Assembly: GCF_004011505.1 (NCBI RefSeq)
Contig: NZ_SAUN01000001.1
Coordinates: 10,815,501-10,879,500 of the forward strand
DNA from: Nonomuraea polychroma
Lineage (GTDB): Bacteria > Actinomycetota > Actinomycetes > Streptosporangiales > Streptosporangiaceae
Length of the DNA: 64,000 nucleotides
Direction of reading: 5' to 3'
The notes beneath the pieces are model-generated. The model saw nothing but the letters and a program-made list of their open reading frames with translations. It did no database searches and was not told the origin of the DNA. Positions 8,197 to 16,735 of this stretch are shown in pieces. Position numbers and translations under genes: made by a program. Each line of letters opens with the position of its first letter. Position 1 is the stretch's first letter.

Positions 8197-8716
8197 CCCC
8201 GGTCTCGGGCAGCTCGAGCGGGATCGGGGCGGTGGCCTCCAGGAACACCCACTTCTTGTACGACCAGTAACGGAACAACGTGCCGAGCCCGACACCGATG
8301 ATGTTGGCGATGTTGAGGCTGAGCGTGTCGTGCAGGTTGAGCGTGTAGGTGGTGAAGCCGATCGTCAGCATCCCGAACAGCAGCGCGATGCCGTTGAGCA
8401 GGAAGAACAGGAAGTATTCGCGCCTCAGGCCGCTCTGCTCGCGGTGGCGGAAGGTCCAGAAGCGGTTGCCGGCGTAGGCGAAGGTCGTGGAGACCGTCGT
8501 CGCGGCGACCTTGGACGTCAGCGGCCCCAGATCGAGCACCACGCTGCAGAGGTTGAGCAGCCCCAGGTCGATCACGAAGGCGATGGCCCCGACGCTGCCG
8601 AACTTGGCCAGCTCATGGACGAGGGACGCGAACCGGTCATAGAGGCGTCTAACGAGATCCACGTCTCCGCTCGGTCCCTTCCCTCGGCTGCCTGGTCCAC
8701 CCAGCGTACCGGCCAC
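8180..8716 (-). CDS. GtrA family membrane protein
   Basis: 178 residues with four predicted membrane helices (about 38-60, 68-88, 104-126, 132-152) and the GtrA family segment KFGSVGAIAFVIDLGLLNL, followed by YAGNRFWTFR and RYWSYKKWVF. GtrA-like proteins are thought to help flip or present polyprenyl-linked sugars for cell-surface glycosylation. In many actinobacteria a GtrA gene sits beside purK-purE; here those genes are 11 kb away, separated by an accessory island and other genes. Confidence 0.85.
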   Translation of the reverse strand: MAGTLGGPGSRGKGPSGDVDLVRRLYDRFASLVHELAKFGSVGAIAFVIDLGLLNLCSVVLDLGPLTSKVAATTVSTTFAYAGNRFWTFRHREQSGLRREYFLFFLLNGIALLFGMLTIGFTTYTLNLHDTLSLNIANIIGVGLGTLFRYWSYKKWVFLEATAPIPLELPETGVRQDR

Positions 8717-8879
8717 GATGTAGGCCGGGTGTCAGACGGATGAACTTACCGCGTAAAGAGGGCACTTAGAAATATCGTTCTATGGGAGGCGATTCCGAAG
8801 GGGCGGCAATACGCTACGGTGCAGGTCGCTGGGCGGCCGTGCCTGCGAGGGCCACCCGGAACGACCGCCCAGCTCCGTC

Positions 8880-9610
8880 AGCTTCGCAGGCTCGGGCGCG
8901 GTCGCCGCCGAACGGCTCGGCGTCGCCCGAGCGGGCCAGGACGAGCAGATTTACATCGGGGGCCGGTGGTACACCGTCATCGGCGTACTCGACACCACCG
9001 GCCTGGCGCCGGACATCGACCGGTCCGCGCTGATCGGCTGGACGTACGCGGCGGCCCGGCTCGGCTTCGACGGCCACCCGACCACGATCTACGAGCGGTC
9101 CTCCGACGAGTCCGTGACGTCGGTGGCTGGCGTTCTGGCGGCGACGGTCTATCTGGAGCACCCGCGCGAAGTCGACGTGAGCGGGCCCTCCGACGCGCTG
9201 ACGAGCCAACTGGCCGCGGCGTCCGCCTTCAGCTCCCTGTTCCTCGGGCTCGGTGCGGTCGCCTTGCTGGTCGGGGCCATCGGCATCGCCAACATCGTGA
9301 TCATCTCAGTGCTGGAGCGCCGCCAGGAGATCGGCCTACGCCGTTCACTCGGCGCCACACGCCGGCAGATCCGCCTGCATTTCCTCACCGAGTCGGTCGC
9401 CGTCTCCACCCTGGGCGGGATGGTGGGCGTCGTCGTCGGCCTCGCCGTGACGCTCGGCTACGCGCTCTATCGATGATGGCCGCTCGTGCTCCCCGGCGCC
9501 GCCATCGCCGGAGGTGTGCTGCTCGCCGTCCTGATCGGCGCCCTCACCGGCCTCCACCCGGCGCGCCGCGTCGCCCGCCTCGCCCCACCGAGGCACTCTC
9601 CACCGTGTGA
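8880..9610 (+). pseudogene. Decayed MacB-type ABC transporter permease (FtsX domain)
   Basis: One frame from about 8880 reads as the second half of a MacB/FtsX permease: GAVAAERLGVAR, then IYIGGRWYTVIGVLD, FDGHPTTIY, and the FtsX core VLERRQEIGLRRSLGATRRQ. The N-terminal half is missing. TGA at 9474-9476 interrupts the last membrane helix; the same frame continues as WPLVLPGAAIAGG and GLHPARRVARLAP. A one-base deletion in a C-run near 9588 then shifts the end: one extra C would restore the family ending TEALSTV and stop. No ATPase partner is nearby. A 120-residue ORF (9114-9476) survives but is only a fragment. Confidence 0.8.
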
Positions 9611-9774
9611 AGGAGCATGAGACTCGCGTCATGTCTCGCCCATCCGCAGAACAGGGCAGCTGGTCGGGTCGCATGATGCCCAGCATGCCTACAGGCGTAG
9701 ATTCATTTACCATGATAGAAGTAATTGATTTACACTAATATCCGTAAGCCGAGTTGGAGTATGCCGGGGCGGCC

Positions 9775-11259
9775 ATGGACAAGCCATCTCAGATCATTGG
9801 AAGGCACCGGCAGTGGCGTGCCATCGAGCATTTTCTGCTGGGGGGCGACCGCGACGGCCCGCTACGGCTCGGCCTCGTGTCAGGGCGTCGCCGAACAGGT
9901 AAAACACAGCTTCTGACCGCGGTATGCGAGGCTCTCGGCGGTTTGTACATCGCCTGTGTCCAGGACGAGGGCGACCGTGCGGCTCGGCGTAGGTTCGCCT
10001 CTGCGCTGGCACGTCATGCCGGCCTGGGCGAGACGGTCCGTGGGGAGCCGGAATCCTGGGAGCGGTTGCTGCGGGCGGCCTTGGACACGGTGACCCGTCT
10101 GGCCCCGCCAGGCTTGCCCGGCGTCCTCGTCATCGACGAGTTCCCGTACGTGATGAGCAACGCACCTCAACTGCCGTCGCTCATTCAGCACCTGTACGAC
10201 GATTCCCAGCGAGGCCAGGCTCCGGGCGGCCGGCTGATCCTCTGCGGCTCCGCACTGAGCGTCATGCACACCCTGCTGTCGGGAACGAAGCCGCTCAGAG
10301 GCCGGGCCATGATGGACATGCGCCTCAACGCGCTCGACTATCGTGAGGCGGCCAGGCTGTGGGGTCTCGACGATCCGGAGGCCGCTCTGCGCGTGCATGC
10401 CTGCGTCGGCGGCATCCCCGGCTATCGCCCTTTGATGACCGGCGGGCCGGTGTCCGCCGACCACTTCGACACGTGGGTCACCGACAATCTGCTCGCCGTT
10501 GACGTCAGTGTCTTCACCCGCACCGAGGTCGACTACCTGCTCCGCGAAGACCCGCGGATCACCGCCCGAGCCCTCTACTACGACATCCTGAGCGCGGTCG
10601 CACAAGGCGCGCACACCCCCGCCAAGATAGGCGCAGCGATAGGTCGCGACAGCAATGCCGTCCGCTACCCCATCGGTGTCCTCGAATCGGCCGGCTATCT
10701 CACGAGGGCCCAGGACCTCATTCGCAGCAGGAAGCCGACGCTTTCCGTCTGCGACCCGATCATCCGTTTCGACCGCCTTATCACTGCCCCCCACCTCGGC
10801 CAGCTCGAGCTGGGCCGCGCCGAGCAGGTATGGCGCGCCGCCGCCCCGACCTTTCGATCCAACATCCTCGGGCCACACCTGGAAGAGCTGGCCCGGGACT
10901 GGGTCCACCGCTTCGCCCCAGACGAGCTGGGCCGTCCTCTCGGCTTCGGCACGGTGGGTTTCGGCAGCGTCCAGGACAATGCGGGACGCGCCAAGCACGA
11001 CATCGACGTCATCGCCACTGAGAACACCCGCGTCCATCTGATCGGCGAGGCCAAGGCCACCCTCGCCCGTCGAGGGCTGCCCGATCTCGAACGCCTGGAC
11101 GGCATACGAGACTTGCTCAGCCGAGAAGGTCACGACACGACCGACCTGATCATCGCTCTCTTCTCGGTGACCGGCTTCACTCCAGACCTCGCCCGGACCG
11201 CCGCCTCCCGCGCCGACGTGGTCCTCGTCGATCTGCCGCGCCTGTACGGCATCGCATGA
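9775..11259 (+). CDS. AAA-type ATPase with C-terminal nuclease-like (DUF234) domain
   Basis: 494 residues from ATG 9775 (alternative start 9754). It begins IIGRHRQWRAIEHFL; Walker A is GRRRTGKT (about residues 39-46) and Walker B is VLVIDEFPYV, with a GSALSVM sensor-like strand. This is the archaeal-ATPase/STAND-like group. A winged-helix region lies around 260-320. The C-terminus carries HDIDVIA then HLIGEAK, the D-x(n)-ExK pattern of a PD-(D/E)xK-like fold as in DUF234. Function unknown; related stand-alone genes are widespread in mobile or defence contexts. Upstream DNA (9700-9745) is unusually AT-rich, with ATTTAC repeated at 9705 and 9728. Confidence 0.75.
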   Translation: MDKPSQIIGRHRQWRAIEHFLLGGDRDGPLRLGLVSGRRRTGKTQLLTAVCEALGGLYIACVQDEGDRAARRRFASALARHAGLGETVRGEPESWERLLRAALDTVTRLAPPGLPGVLVIDEFPYVMSNAPQLPSLIQHLYDDSQRGQAPGGRLILCGSALSVMHTLLSGTKPLRGRAMMDMRLNALDYREAARLWGLDDPEAALRVHACVGGIPGYRPLMTGGPVSADHFDTWVTDNLLAVDVSVFTRTEVDYLLREDPRITARALYYDILSAVAQGAHTPAKIGAAIGRDSNAVRYPIGVLESAGYLTRAQDLIRSRKPTLSVCDPIIRFDRLITAPHLGQLELGRAEQVWRAAAPTFRSNILGPHLEELARDWVHRFAPDELGRPLGFGTVGFGSVQDNAGRAKHDIDVIATENTRVHLIGEAKATLARRGLPDLERLDGIRDLLSREGHDTTDLIIALFSVTGFTPDLARTAASRADVVLVDLPRLYGIA

Positions 11260-11422
11260 ACGTTCCGGGAGCAGAGGCCACGTGCTCGGGGAGCGCAGCT
11301 CGAAAACAGTTCGATCATGCTGTTCCGCAGTGGTTACTCTTGCGGGCGTCTCGCATCACTTCTTGCTGATTCGGATGGTCCCACGGAGCAGCGCGGAACA
11401 AGAGCAGAGCTTGGAGGCAGCT

Positions 11423-11863
11423 ATGGCGATGCCGAAGAAGGGCTCGCGGCTCATCACCGTCGATGGCACCGTCCTTCGCTGGCGTGTCAGCCACAAGCCG
11501 ACCTACAGCCAAGACAAGAAGTGGAGCCCTCTCACCTTCGCCGTTGAGCGAGCCGAGAAGCCGGGAAGCGTCCTTGTGGTGTCACTTCCCTGCGCCCGGC
11601 CGGACAACTGGGGAGGACAGCGAACGATCGTGATCCGTCCCGTCCTCGTTGTGGGATGCATCCGGCGGGCTCTGGAACAAGGATGGAATTCGGGGCAACC
11701 GGGACCGGGATTCGCCCTTACCGTCACTGAGGATGAACTGATCGCGCTCCTGGGCGAACAGCCTCAATACCTGATCCCATTCCTCTGGGGCATGATCCCG
11801 GAAGGTGGCGGCATCAAAGACCTCCCTCGATGCACTCAGATTTGGAGTCAAGACAAGCGGTGA
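11423..11863 (+). CDS. Hypothetical protein (actinobacterial small conserved family)
   Basis: 146 residues. ATG 11423 was chosen because GGAGG lies 8 bp upstream; the frame is open to 11282. The protein begins MAMPKKGSRLITVDGTVLRW, followed by WRVSHKPTYSQ and a central RTIVIRPVLVVGCIRRALEQGW. It looks like a soluble mixed alpha/beta protein without signal peptide or membrane segment. I recognise the general pattern from uncharacterised actinobacterial proteins but know no function. The 279 bp that follow, up to 12142, hold no convincing gene; one short open frame (about 11910-12055) could not be assigned. Confidence 0.6.
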   Translation: MAMPKKGSRLITVDGTVLRWRVSHKPTYSQDKKWSPLTFAVERAEKPGSVLVVSLPCARPDNWGGQRTIVIRPVLVVGCIRRALEQGWNSGQPGPGFALTVTEDELIALLGEQPQYLIPFLWGMIPEGGGIKDLPRCTQIWSQDKR

Positions 11864-12142
11864 GGCGGTGTTGATCTCCCACATCGTCAAGGCTCGCGGA
11901 GCCCTATTGCGATCGTCAAGGGCTACACCAGCGATAGATCCTTGATCAGCCAAAAGAGCTTCCACCGTCCCTCACTGGTTCTCCGTATCTTGGACGCTCT
12001 GACGGAACGGCCACCGAACTGGAAGCGTCCCCCGCTTCGGCATGCTTCCCTTTGAAGGGCAGTCCCCCTGCTCCCGTTCGAGACACGATCGTCACGATAG
12101 AATCGCTGATCACTTTGTTCTCATTGAGACTATAATTCTCGG

Positions 12143-12760
12143 ATGCCCCCTAGATCCGCTATACCACTTCTGCTGGTGCTCGGTCTCTTCGCTGGCTGCG
12201 GGGTGGCCCGAGAGAGCGGCCCGTACGGCGTCGTATCCTCGAAGACTGCGGCCGCGGCGGCGGAGACCATCCAAGGACGTTGGTGGACGTGGGCGGCCTC
12301 CGAGGGCGAGAGCACGAACCCTGTGACGGACACGACCGGGGAGTTCTGCGACCGGAATCAGCCAGATGATGTGTGGTTTCTCGCTGGGACCTTTGGCGGT
12401 ACCGTGCAGCGGACATGCAGAATCCCTGCCGGACGGCCGGTGGTCTTCCCGCTGGTGAATCAGGTTAGCACCGAGGCGCAATGCAGGGAGTTCATGGCCA
12501 CGGCGAAAGGCAAGGCCACCCTTGACGGCAACGCGGCCACGCCGGAACGGATGAAAGACGACAACGTCGCCGTGACGGGTGTAGCGGGCAATCCCCTGAC
12601 CGGCGAAGAAGGAACGACCACATCGTATGCTTGTGGTATCTGGGTGCGCCTCCAACCGCTGAAGCCCGGCCGTCATACATTGACCATCCGCGGGTCCTCT
12701 GGCGGCTTCCGCACGGGCGTTGATTACACGCTCATCGTCGGGACCGACCAGCACGCATGA
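12143..12760 (+). CDS. Putative lipoprotein of unknown function
   Basis: 205 residues. The N-terminus IPLLLVLGLFAGC is a short hydrophobic signal followed by a lipobox-like cysteine at about residue 19, so the mature protein is probably membrane-anchored outside the cell. The body has conserved-looking motifs GRWWTWAAS, FCDRNQPDDVWFLAGTFGG and CRIPAGRPVVFPLVN, and five further cysteines that could form disulphides. The C-terminus looks like an Ig-like beta-sandwich (PGRHTLTIRG). ATG 12143 lies just after an AT-rich stretch. No function known. Confidence 0.6.
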   Translation: MPPRSAIPLLLVLGLFAGCGVARESGPYGVVSSKTAAAAAETIQGRWWTWAASEGESTNPVTDTTGEFCDRNQPDDVWFLAGTFGGTVQRTCRIPAGRPVVFPLVNQVSTEAQCREFMATAKGKATLDGNAATPERMKDDNVAVTGVAGNPLTGEEGTTTSYACGIWVRLQPLKPGRHTLTIRGSSGGFRTGVDYTLIVGTDQHA

Positions 12761-12984
12761 GTACATTTTGATAGTGCAGCGAGTGGTAATCAGGCTCACC
12801 GGCTACCGGCCCGCCTTGCAAGTCGGGATGACCGGATTCAGCCCCCTGCCGCCAAGGCGATGCGGAGTGGGACTGTGGCCAGACCCAGGGGTTCTCTCAG
12901 CGAACATCATCGCAGCTGGTCCTCCCGCGCGGTGAGACGCATCGCGGACAGGTGTTCCGATCGCAGCCGTGGCAGGTGGCGCAC

Positions 12985-13848
12985 ATGAGCGCGTTCGAGC
13001 AGCACAGCCTGCAGCCGAGTCCAGGGGCATGGGATCCTGCGTGGATCGCGCGCGGTGAGCGTCGCGGTCAGCGGTTCGAGTTGCCCGCCGGAGTGTCGAG
13101 CGTGACCTTCGACCAGGCACGGCTGGTGGACGTGGACTTTTCCGGAATGCGGTTCGCCGAGTTCACCGTTCATGGCAGCGAGTTCGAGGAATGTGACTTC
13201 ACGGGCGTCGTCTTCGAGCGCCTCTCGATGGCTACGACCTGCAGACAAGGGACATGGGACGGCGTCGGCTGGCCGCAGTCGGTCTTCCGCGGTTGCGTGT
13301 TCCGACGCACCCGCTTCCCGCTCTCCACGTTCTTCGGCAACGTCCGCTTCGAGAGATGCACCTTCGACCGCTCTCGGCTGAGAGACCAGACAGACACCTT
13401 CGAAGCAGAGTTCGTCGACTGCGTCTTCCTCGGCAGGGTGCGGAACATGAACTTCCGGGGCCGCACGACCCAGCACCAGGCCGCGCTGGGCAGGGACCGC
13501 AATGACTTCACCGGAAACGACTTCACCGGCGCGGAGTTGGACTACGTCGCCTTCCATCACATCGACCTGCAGGCCCAGCGCTGGCCCGGCCTGCCCGGCT
13601 ACGCGCTCCTCGACCGGATCAGCGCGCGCGTGGCCGCGGTGCTGCCCCTGCTGGAGCGGTGGCCGGACACACGGCACCGGAAGGAGGCTCGCTTCAGCCT
13701 GGAGTTCCTCGCGGACACGGCCCTGGCACAGAATGACGACCAGGCGCTGGTGAGTCCGTTGGACATGGGCCGCAAGCTGCCGCCGGCGCTCCGCGAGGAG
13801 TTGTTCGAGGCGTTCAGACGCACGTCCAGCGATACAGCCCCTGATTGA
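12985..13848 (+). CDS. Pentapeptide-repeat-like protein
   Basis: About 287 residues from ATG 12985; the frame is open to 12952. From residue 35 to 180 it shows irregular pentapeptide periodicity with Phe or Leu at the centre: VDFSGMRFAEF, CDFTGVVFERL, CVFRRTRFPL, CTFDRSRL and NDFTGNDFTGAEL. These form a right-handed quadrilateral beta-helix. The C-terminal ~90 residues are helical. Pentapeptide proteins act as DNA mimics, effectors or scaffolds; the role here is unknown. Its 3' end overlaps the convergent gene at 13814 by 35 bp. Confidence 0.65.
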   Translation: MSAFEQHSLQPSPGAWDPAWIARGERRGQRFELPAGVSSVTFDQARLVDVDFSGMRFAEFTVHGSEFEECDFTGVVFERLSMATTCRQGTWDGVGWPQSVFRGCVFRRTRFPLSTFFGNVRFERCTFDRSRLRDQTDTFEAEFVDCVFLGRVRNMNFRGRTTQHQAALGRDRNDFTGNDFTGAELDYVAFHHIDLQAQRWPGLPGYALLDRISARVAAVLPLLERWPDTRHRKEARFSLEFLADTALAQNDDQALVSPLDMGRKLPPALREELFEAFRRTSSDTAPD

Positions 13849-14206
13849 GCCGTACCGCCTCGCGGGCCAGATCCCGCAAGGCCGTGATGCGTTCGACCTC
13901 GAACTCGTCGAGCAGTTCCTCTTCGGCGTACTCACGCAGCCGCACGTCATCCACAAGGGCGAGCGCGGCAACGGTCTCTGGCGCTGCCCGGTCCACGCCC
14001 GCTGACTCGCCGTCGTCCACAATGGTCTCGCTGTCCCCGAACTCGCTGAGATCGCGTCCGCTGAGCTCCGCGACCAGCGTGTTGAGCTCGTCCAGCCACC
14101 CCTTGCAGTCGATGTACGGCAGGTTCATGCCCTCCGGCCCGCCATCTAGGGCCAGTCGGGCGGACTGATCGGAGTCCGCCGTGAAGTAGTCGACTAGAAC
14201 GCCCAT
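13814..14206 (-). CDS. Hypothetical acidic protein
   Basis: 130 residues beginning MGVLVDYFTADSDQSARLAL, strongly acidic in the second half (EYAEEELLDEFEVERI). It has no signal or membrane segment. The N-terminus resembles that of small uncharacterised actinobacterial proteins often found in accessory regions. It shares 35 bp with the convergent pentapeptide-repeat gene. Its acidity would fit an inhibitor, immunity or DNA-mimic protein, but that is speculation. Confidence 0.55.
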   Translation of the reverse strand: MGVLVDYFTADSDQSARLALDGGPEGMNLPYIDCKGWLDELNTLVAELSGRDLSEFGDSETIVDDGESAGVDRAAPETVAALALVDDVRLREYAEEELLDEFEVERITALRDLAREAVRLNQGLYRWTCV

Positions 14207-14277
14207 GGCCGGCCACTCTACCGATCAAGCCCACAGGGAACGCAGTAGGCGTGGGCCAATTGCCCCACAGGGATCAA

Positions 14278-14294
14278 CGCCGTCGAAGACGGCG
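14278..14294. other. Perfect 7-bp hairpin upstream of the integrase remnant
   Basis: CGCCGTC-GAA-GACGGCG. It lies in a 200-bp stretch (14207-14407) without a recognisable gene, between the divergent acidic-protein gene and the truncated recombinase. It could be a terminator remnant or part of a lost attachment region. I saw no tRNA gene nearby. Confidence 0.4.
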
Positions 14295-14407
14295 AGATAC
14301 GTTGCTCTAGCTCGAAGAACGTGGAGCCCTGGCCGAACCAGAGGATCAGACGGACTGCGTCAAAGATTTAGGCCGTCTCGACTACTGACGCATGTTGAGC
14401 TGAGGGA

Positions 14408-15235
14408 TTGGACCCTGACCCGTTCAATGCGAAGTCACTTGATCGCGACCATGATCAGGCACATGAGGTAGGACTGACCAGCACGAACAGTCAGCTGAGG
14501 CCGTCCGCGCTGGTTTCGAAGCGCGCTGCTGAAGAGATCATGGCGTGGTCGGATGAGCGAATTCACGCCTTGATCCACGCTCACCCCGCTCTCTTCCGTT
14601 TGCTTCCGATGCTCGGGGCCGCATGCGGGCTGCGGCAAGGTGAGCTGTTCGGCCTGGCTCTGGAAGACGTCGACTTCGAGGAGCGCGTCCTTCGCGTGCG
14701 TCGGCAGCTCAAGAAGCTTGGAGCCGACCACGTCTTCGCGCTGCCGAAAAACGACCGTGAGCGTGTGGTAACGCTCCCCGAATGGGCGGCTGAGGCCATC
14801 AATCGGCACGTCGTAACCTATCCGCCGCTGGTCTGCTCGCTCCCCTGGGAGAAGGCCGATGGCAAGCTACGCACTCACAACCTGCTGTTCCGCTGGACGG
14901 ATGATCGCTACATCAGAGCTCGCAGCTACAACGAGACCGTGTGGAAGCCCGCGCTCGTGCAAGCGGGCTTGATTCCGGCGCCCGAAATGGACTCTCGTCA
15001 ACGCACGCGTTTCACCACGGCTCGCAAAGAAGGGCTTCACCAGCTCCGCCACTACTACGCGAGCGTGATGCTGACCGACGGCGTCTCGGTCAAGGAACTC
15101 GCCGAGTACCTAGGCCACGCCGACCCAGGCTTCACCGTGCGTGTCTACGCCCACATGATGCCCGGATCTCACGACCGCGCCCGCAAGGCGATCGACGAGC
15201 GTTTCTTGCCGCATGCGGCCGCTGAATCGGCGTAG
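14408..15235 (+). pseudogene. Tyrosine recombinase/integrase lacking its N-terminal domains
   Basis: The open frame encodes 275 residues, but homology begins only near 14520. The catalytic domain is complete: GLRQGE (first Arg), HQLRHYYASVML (HxxR), GHADP (second His) and RVYAHMM (nucleophile Tyr). The N-terminal arm-binding and SAM-like core-binding domains of phage/plasmid integrases (about 150-180 residues) are absent, and the DNA before 14500 does not encode them in any frame I checked. It is probably the remnant of an integrative element that brought in part of this island. A minimal active recombinase is possible but unlikely. Confidence 0.75.
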
Positions 15236-15445
15236 AGGGGTCATTGCCGGGATCTTCACCGGTCCCGGTAGCGGGCTATCCGCGGAAGCCTGCGAGCCAA
15301 CTCCTGCTTATCGTCGAAATCCCACTGTTCTCCGTGGGGAACGCTCACGGAACAGGGACGGAACAGGCGGATGCCGAAGATCAGCCGACGTCACGGCGGA
15401 CCCGGCCCATCCCACAGGAAGTGCCGGGTATCCGCACGTCAACGC

Positions 15446-16609
15446 CTACTTCAGGAGCTGGCGGGCCATCACCATGCGCTGGATCTGGTTGGTGCCCTCG
15501 TAGATCTGGGTGATCTTGGCGTCGCGCATCATGCGCTCCACCGGGAAATCCTTCGTGTAGCCGTACCCGCCCAGCAACTGCACCGCGTCCGTGGTGATTT
15601 CCATGGCGGCGTCCGAGGCGGCGCACTTGGCGGCGCTCGACAAGAACGTCAGGTCCTTCTGGGGCTCGCCGTGCATCGCGCGTTCCGACTTCGCGGCCGC
15701 GTGGTACGTGAGCTGCCGCGCCGCCTCCAGTTTCATGGCCATGTCGGCCACCATGAACTGCAGGCCCTGGAAGTCGGCGATCGGGCGGCCGAACTGCTTG
15801 CGCTCCTTCACGTAGCCGATCGCGTAGTCCAGTGCGCCCTGGGCGATGCCCAGCGCTTGGGCGGCGATGGTGATGCGGGTGTGGTCCAAGGTCGCCAGAG
15901 CCGTCTTGAAACCGCTGCCGGGGGCGCCGATCATGCGGCTGGCGGGGATTCTGACGTTGTCCAGGATGACCTGGCGGGTCGGGGAGCCCTTGATGCCGAG
16001 CTTTCGTTCCTTGGGGCCGAAGGAGACGCCCTCGTCCGACTTCTCCACGACGAAGGCGGAAATGCCGCGGGCGCCGGCCGACGGGTCGGTGACGGCCATC
16101 ACCGTGTAGTACTCGGAGACGCCGGCGTTCGTGATCCACATCTTGGTGCCGTTGAGCACGTACTCATCGCCGTCGGCCACCGCCCGCGTCTTCATCGCGG
16201 CGGCGTCCGAGCCGGCCTCCGGCTCCGACAGCGCGTACGAGAACATGGCCTCCCCTCTGGCCACGGGCGCCAGGTAACGCGACTTCAGCTCCTCCGAGGC
16301 CGAGAGGAGGAGCGGGACGGTGCCTAGCTTGTTGACGGCGGGGATCAGGGAAGTGGACGCGCAGGCGCGGGCCACCTCCTCGATGACGATCACCGTCGCC
16401 AGCGCGTCCGCCCCGGCGCCCCCGTACTGCTCGGGGACGTGGACGGCGTGCAGGTCCGCCGCCACCAGCGCCTTGTAGACGTCCCAGGAGAACTCCTCGG
16501 TCTCGTCGGCCTCCGCGGCATGCGGAGCGATCTTCTCGTCGGCCAGGGCTCGGACGCTCTCCCTGAGCATGTCGTGCTCTTCGGCGGGCGCGTATAGAGG
16601 GAAGCTCAT
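15446..16609 (-). CDS. Acyl-CoA dehydrogenase (FadE25-like)
   Basis: 387 residues, standard length for the short/medium-chain acyl-CoA dehydrogenase family. FAD and substrate signatures are FSYALSEPEAGSDAA and KMWITNAG. The C-terminal helix has QLLGGYGYTKDFPVERMMRD and the catalytic base in IYEGTNQIQR. It oxidises acyl-CoA at C2-C3, passing electrons to ETF. From memory, the nearby purE and purK match the mycobacterial fadE25-purE-purK neighbourhood; here a UDP-sugar dehydrogenase and a GNAT gene intervene. Confidence 0.93.
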   Translation of the reverse strand: MSFPLYAPAEEHDMLRESVRALADEKIAPHAAEADETEEFSWDVYKALVAADLHAVHVPEQYGGAGADALATVIVIEEVARACASTSLIPAVNKLGTVPLLLSASEELKSRYLAPVARGEAMFSYALSEPEAGSDAAAMKTRAVADGDEYVLNGTKMWITNAGVSEYYTVMAVTDPSAGARGISAFVVEKSDEGVSFGPKERKLGIKGSPTRQVILDNVRIPASRMIGAPGSGFKTALATLDHTRITIAAQALGIAQGALDYAIGYVKERKQFGRPIADFQGLQFMVADMAMKLEAARQLTYHAAAKSERAMHGEPQKDLTFLSSAAKCAASDAAMEITTDAVQLLGGYGYTKDFPVERMMRDAKITQIYEGTNQIQRMVMARQLLK

Positions 16610-16735
16610 GCGTCAAATACTAGGACGTCCGACCATCTTGTTACCAGCGGGTACGGTTTGCGGACGGGCACCCGTGGCACGTAGCTGGTAGCGAAAGGCC
16701 GGTAGCATGCCTGCGCGATCGAAAGGAGCTCACTC

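Noticed and set aside
14207..14407. tRNA gene or attachment site beside the integrase remnant
   Set aside because: No cloverleaf or T-loop consensus was found; only a 7-bp hairpin is present.
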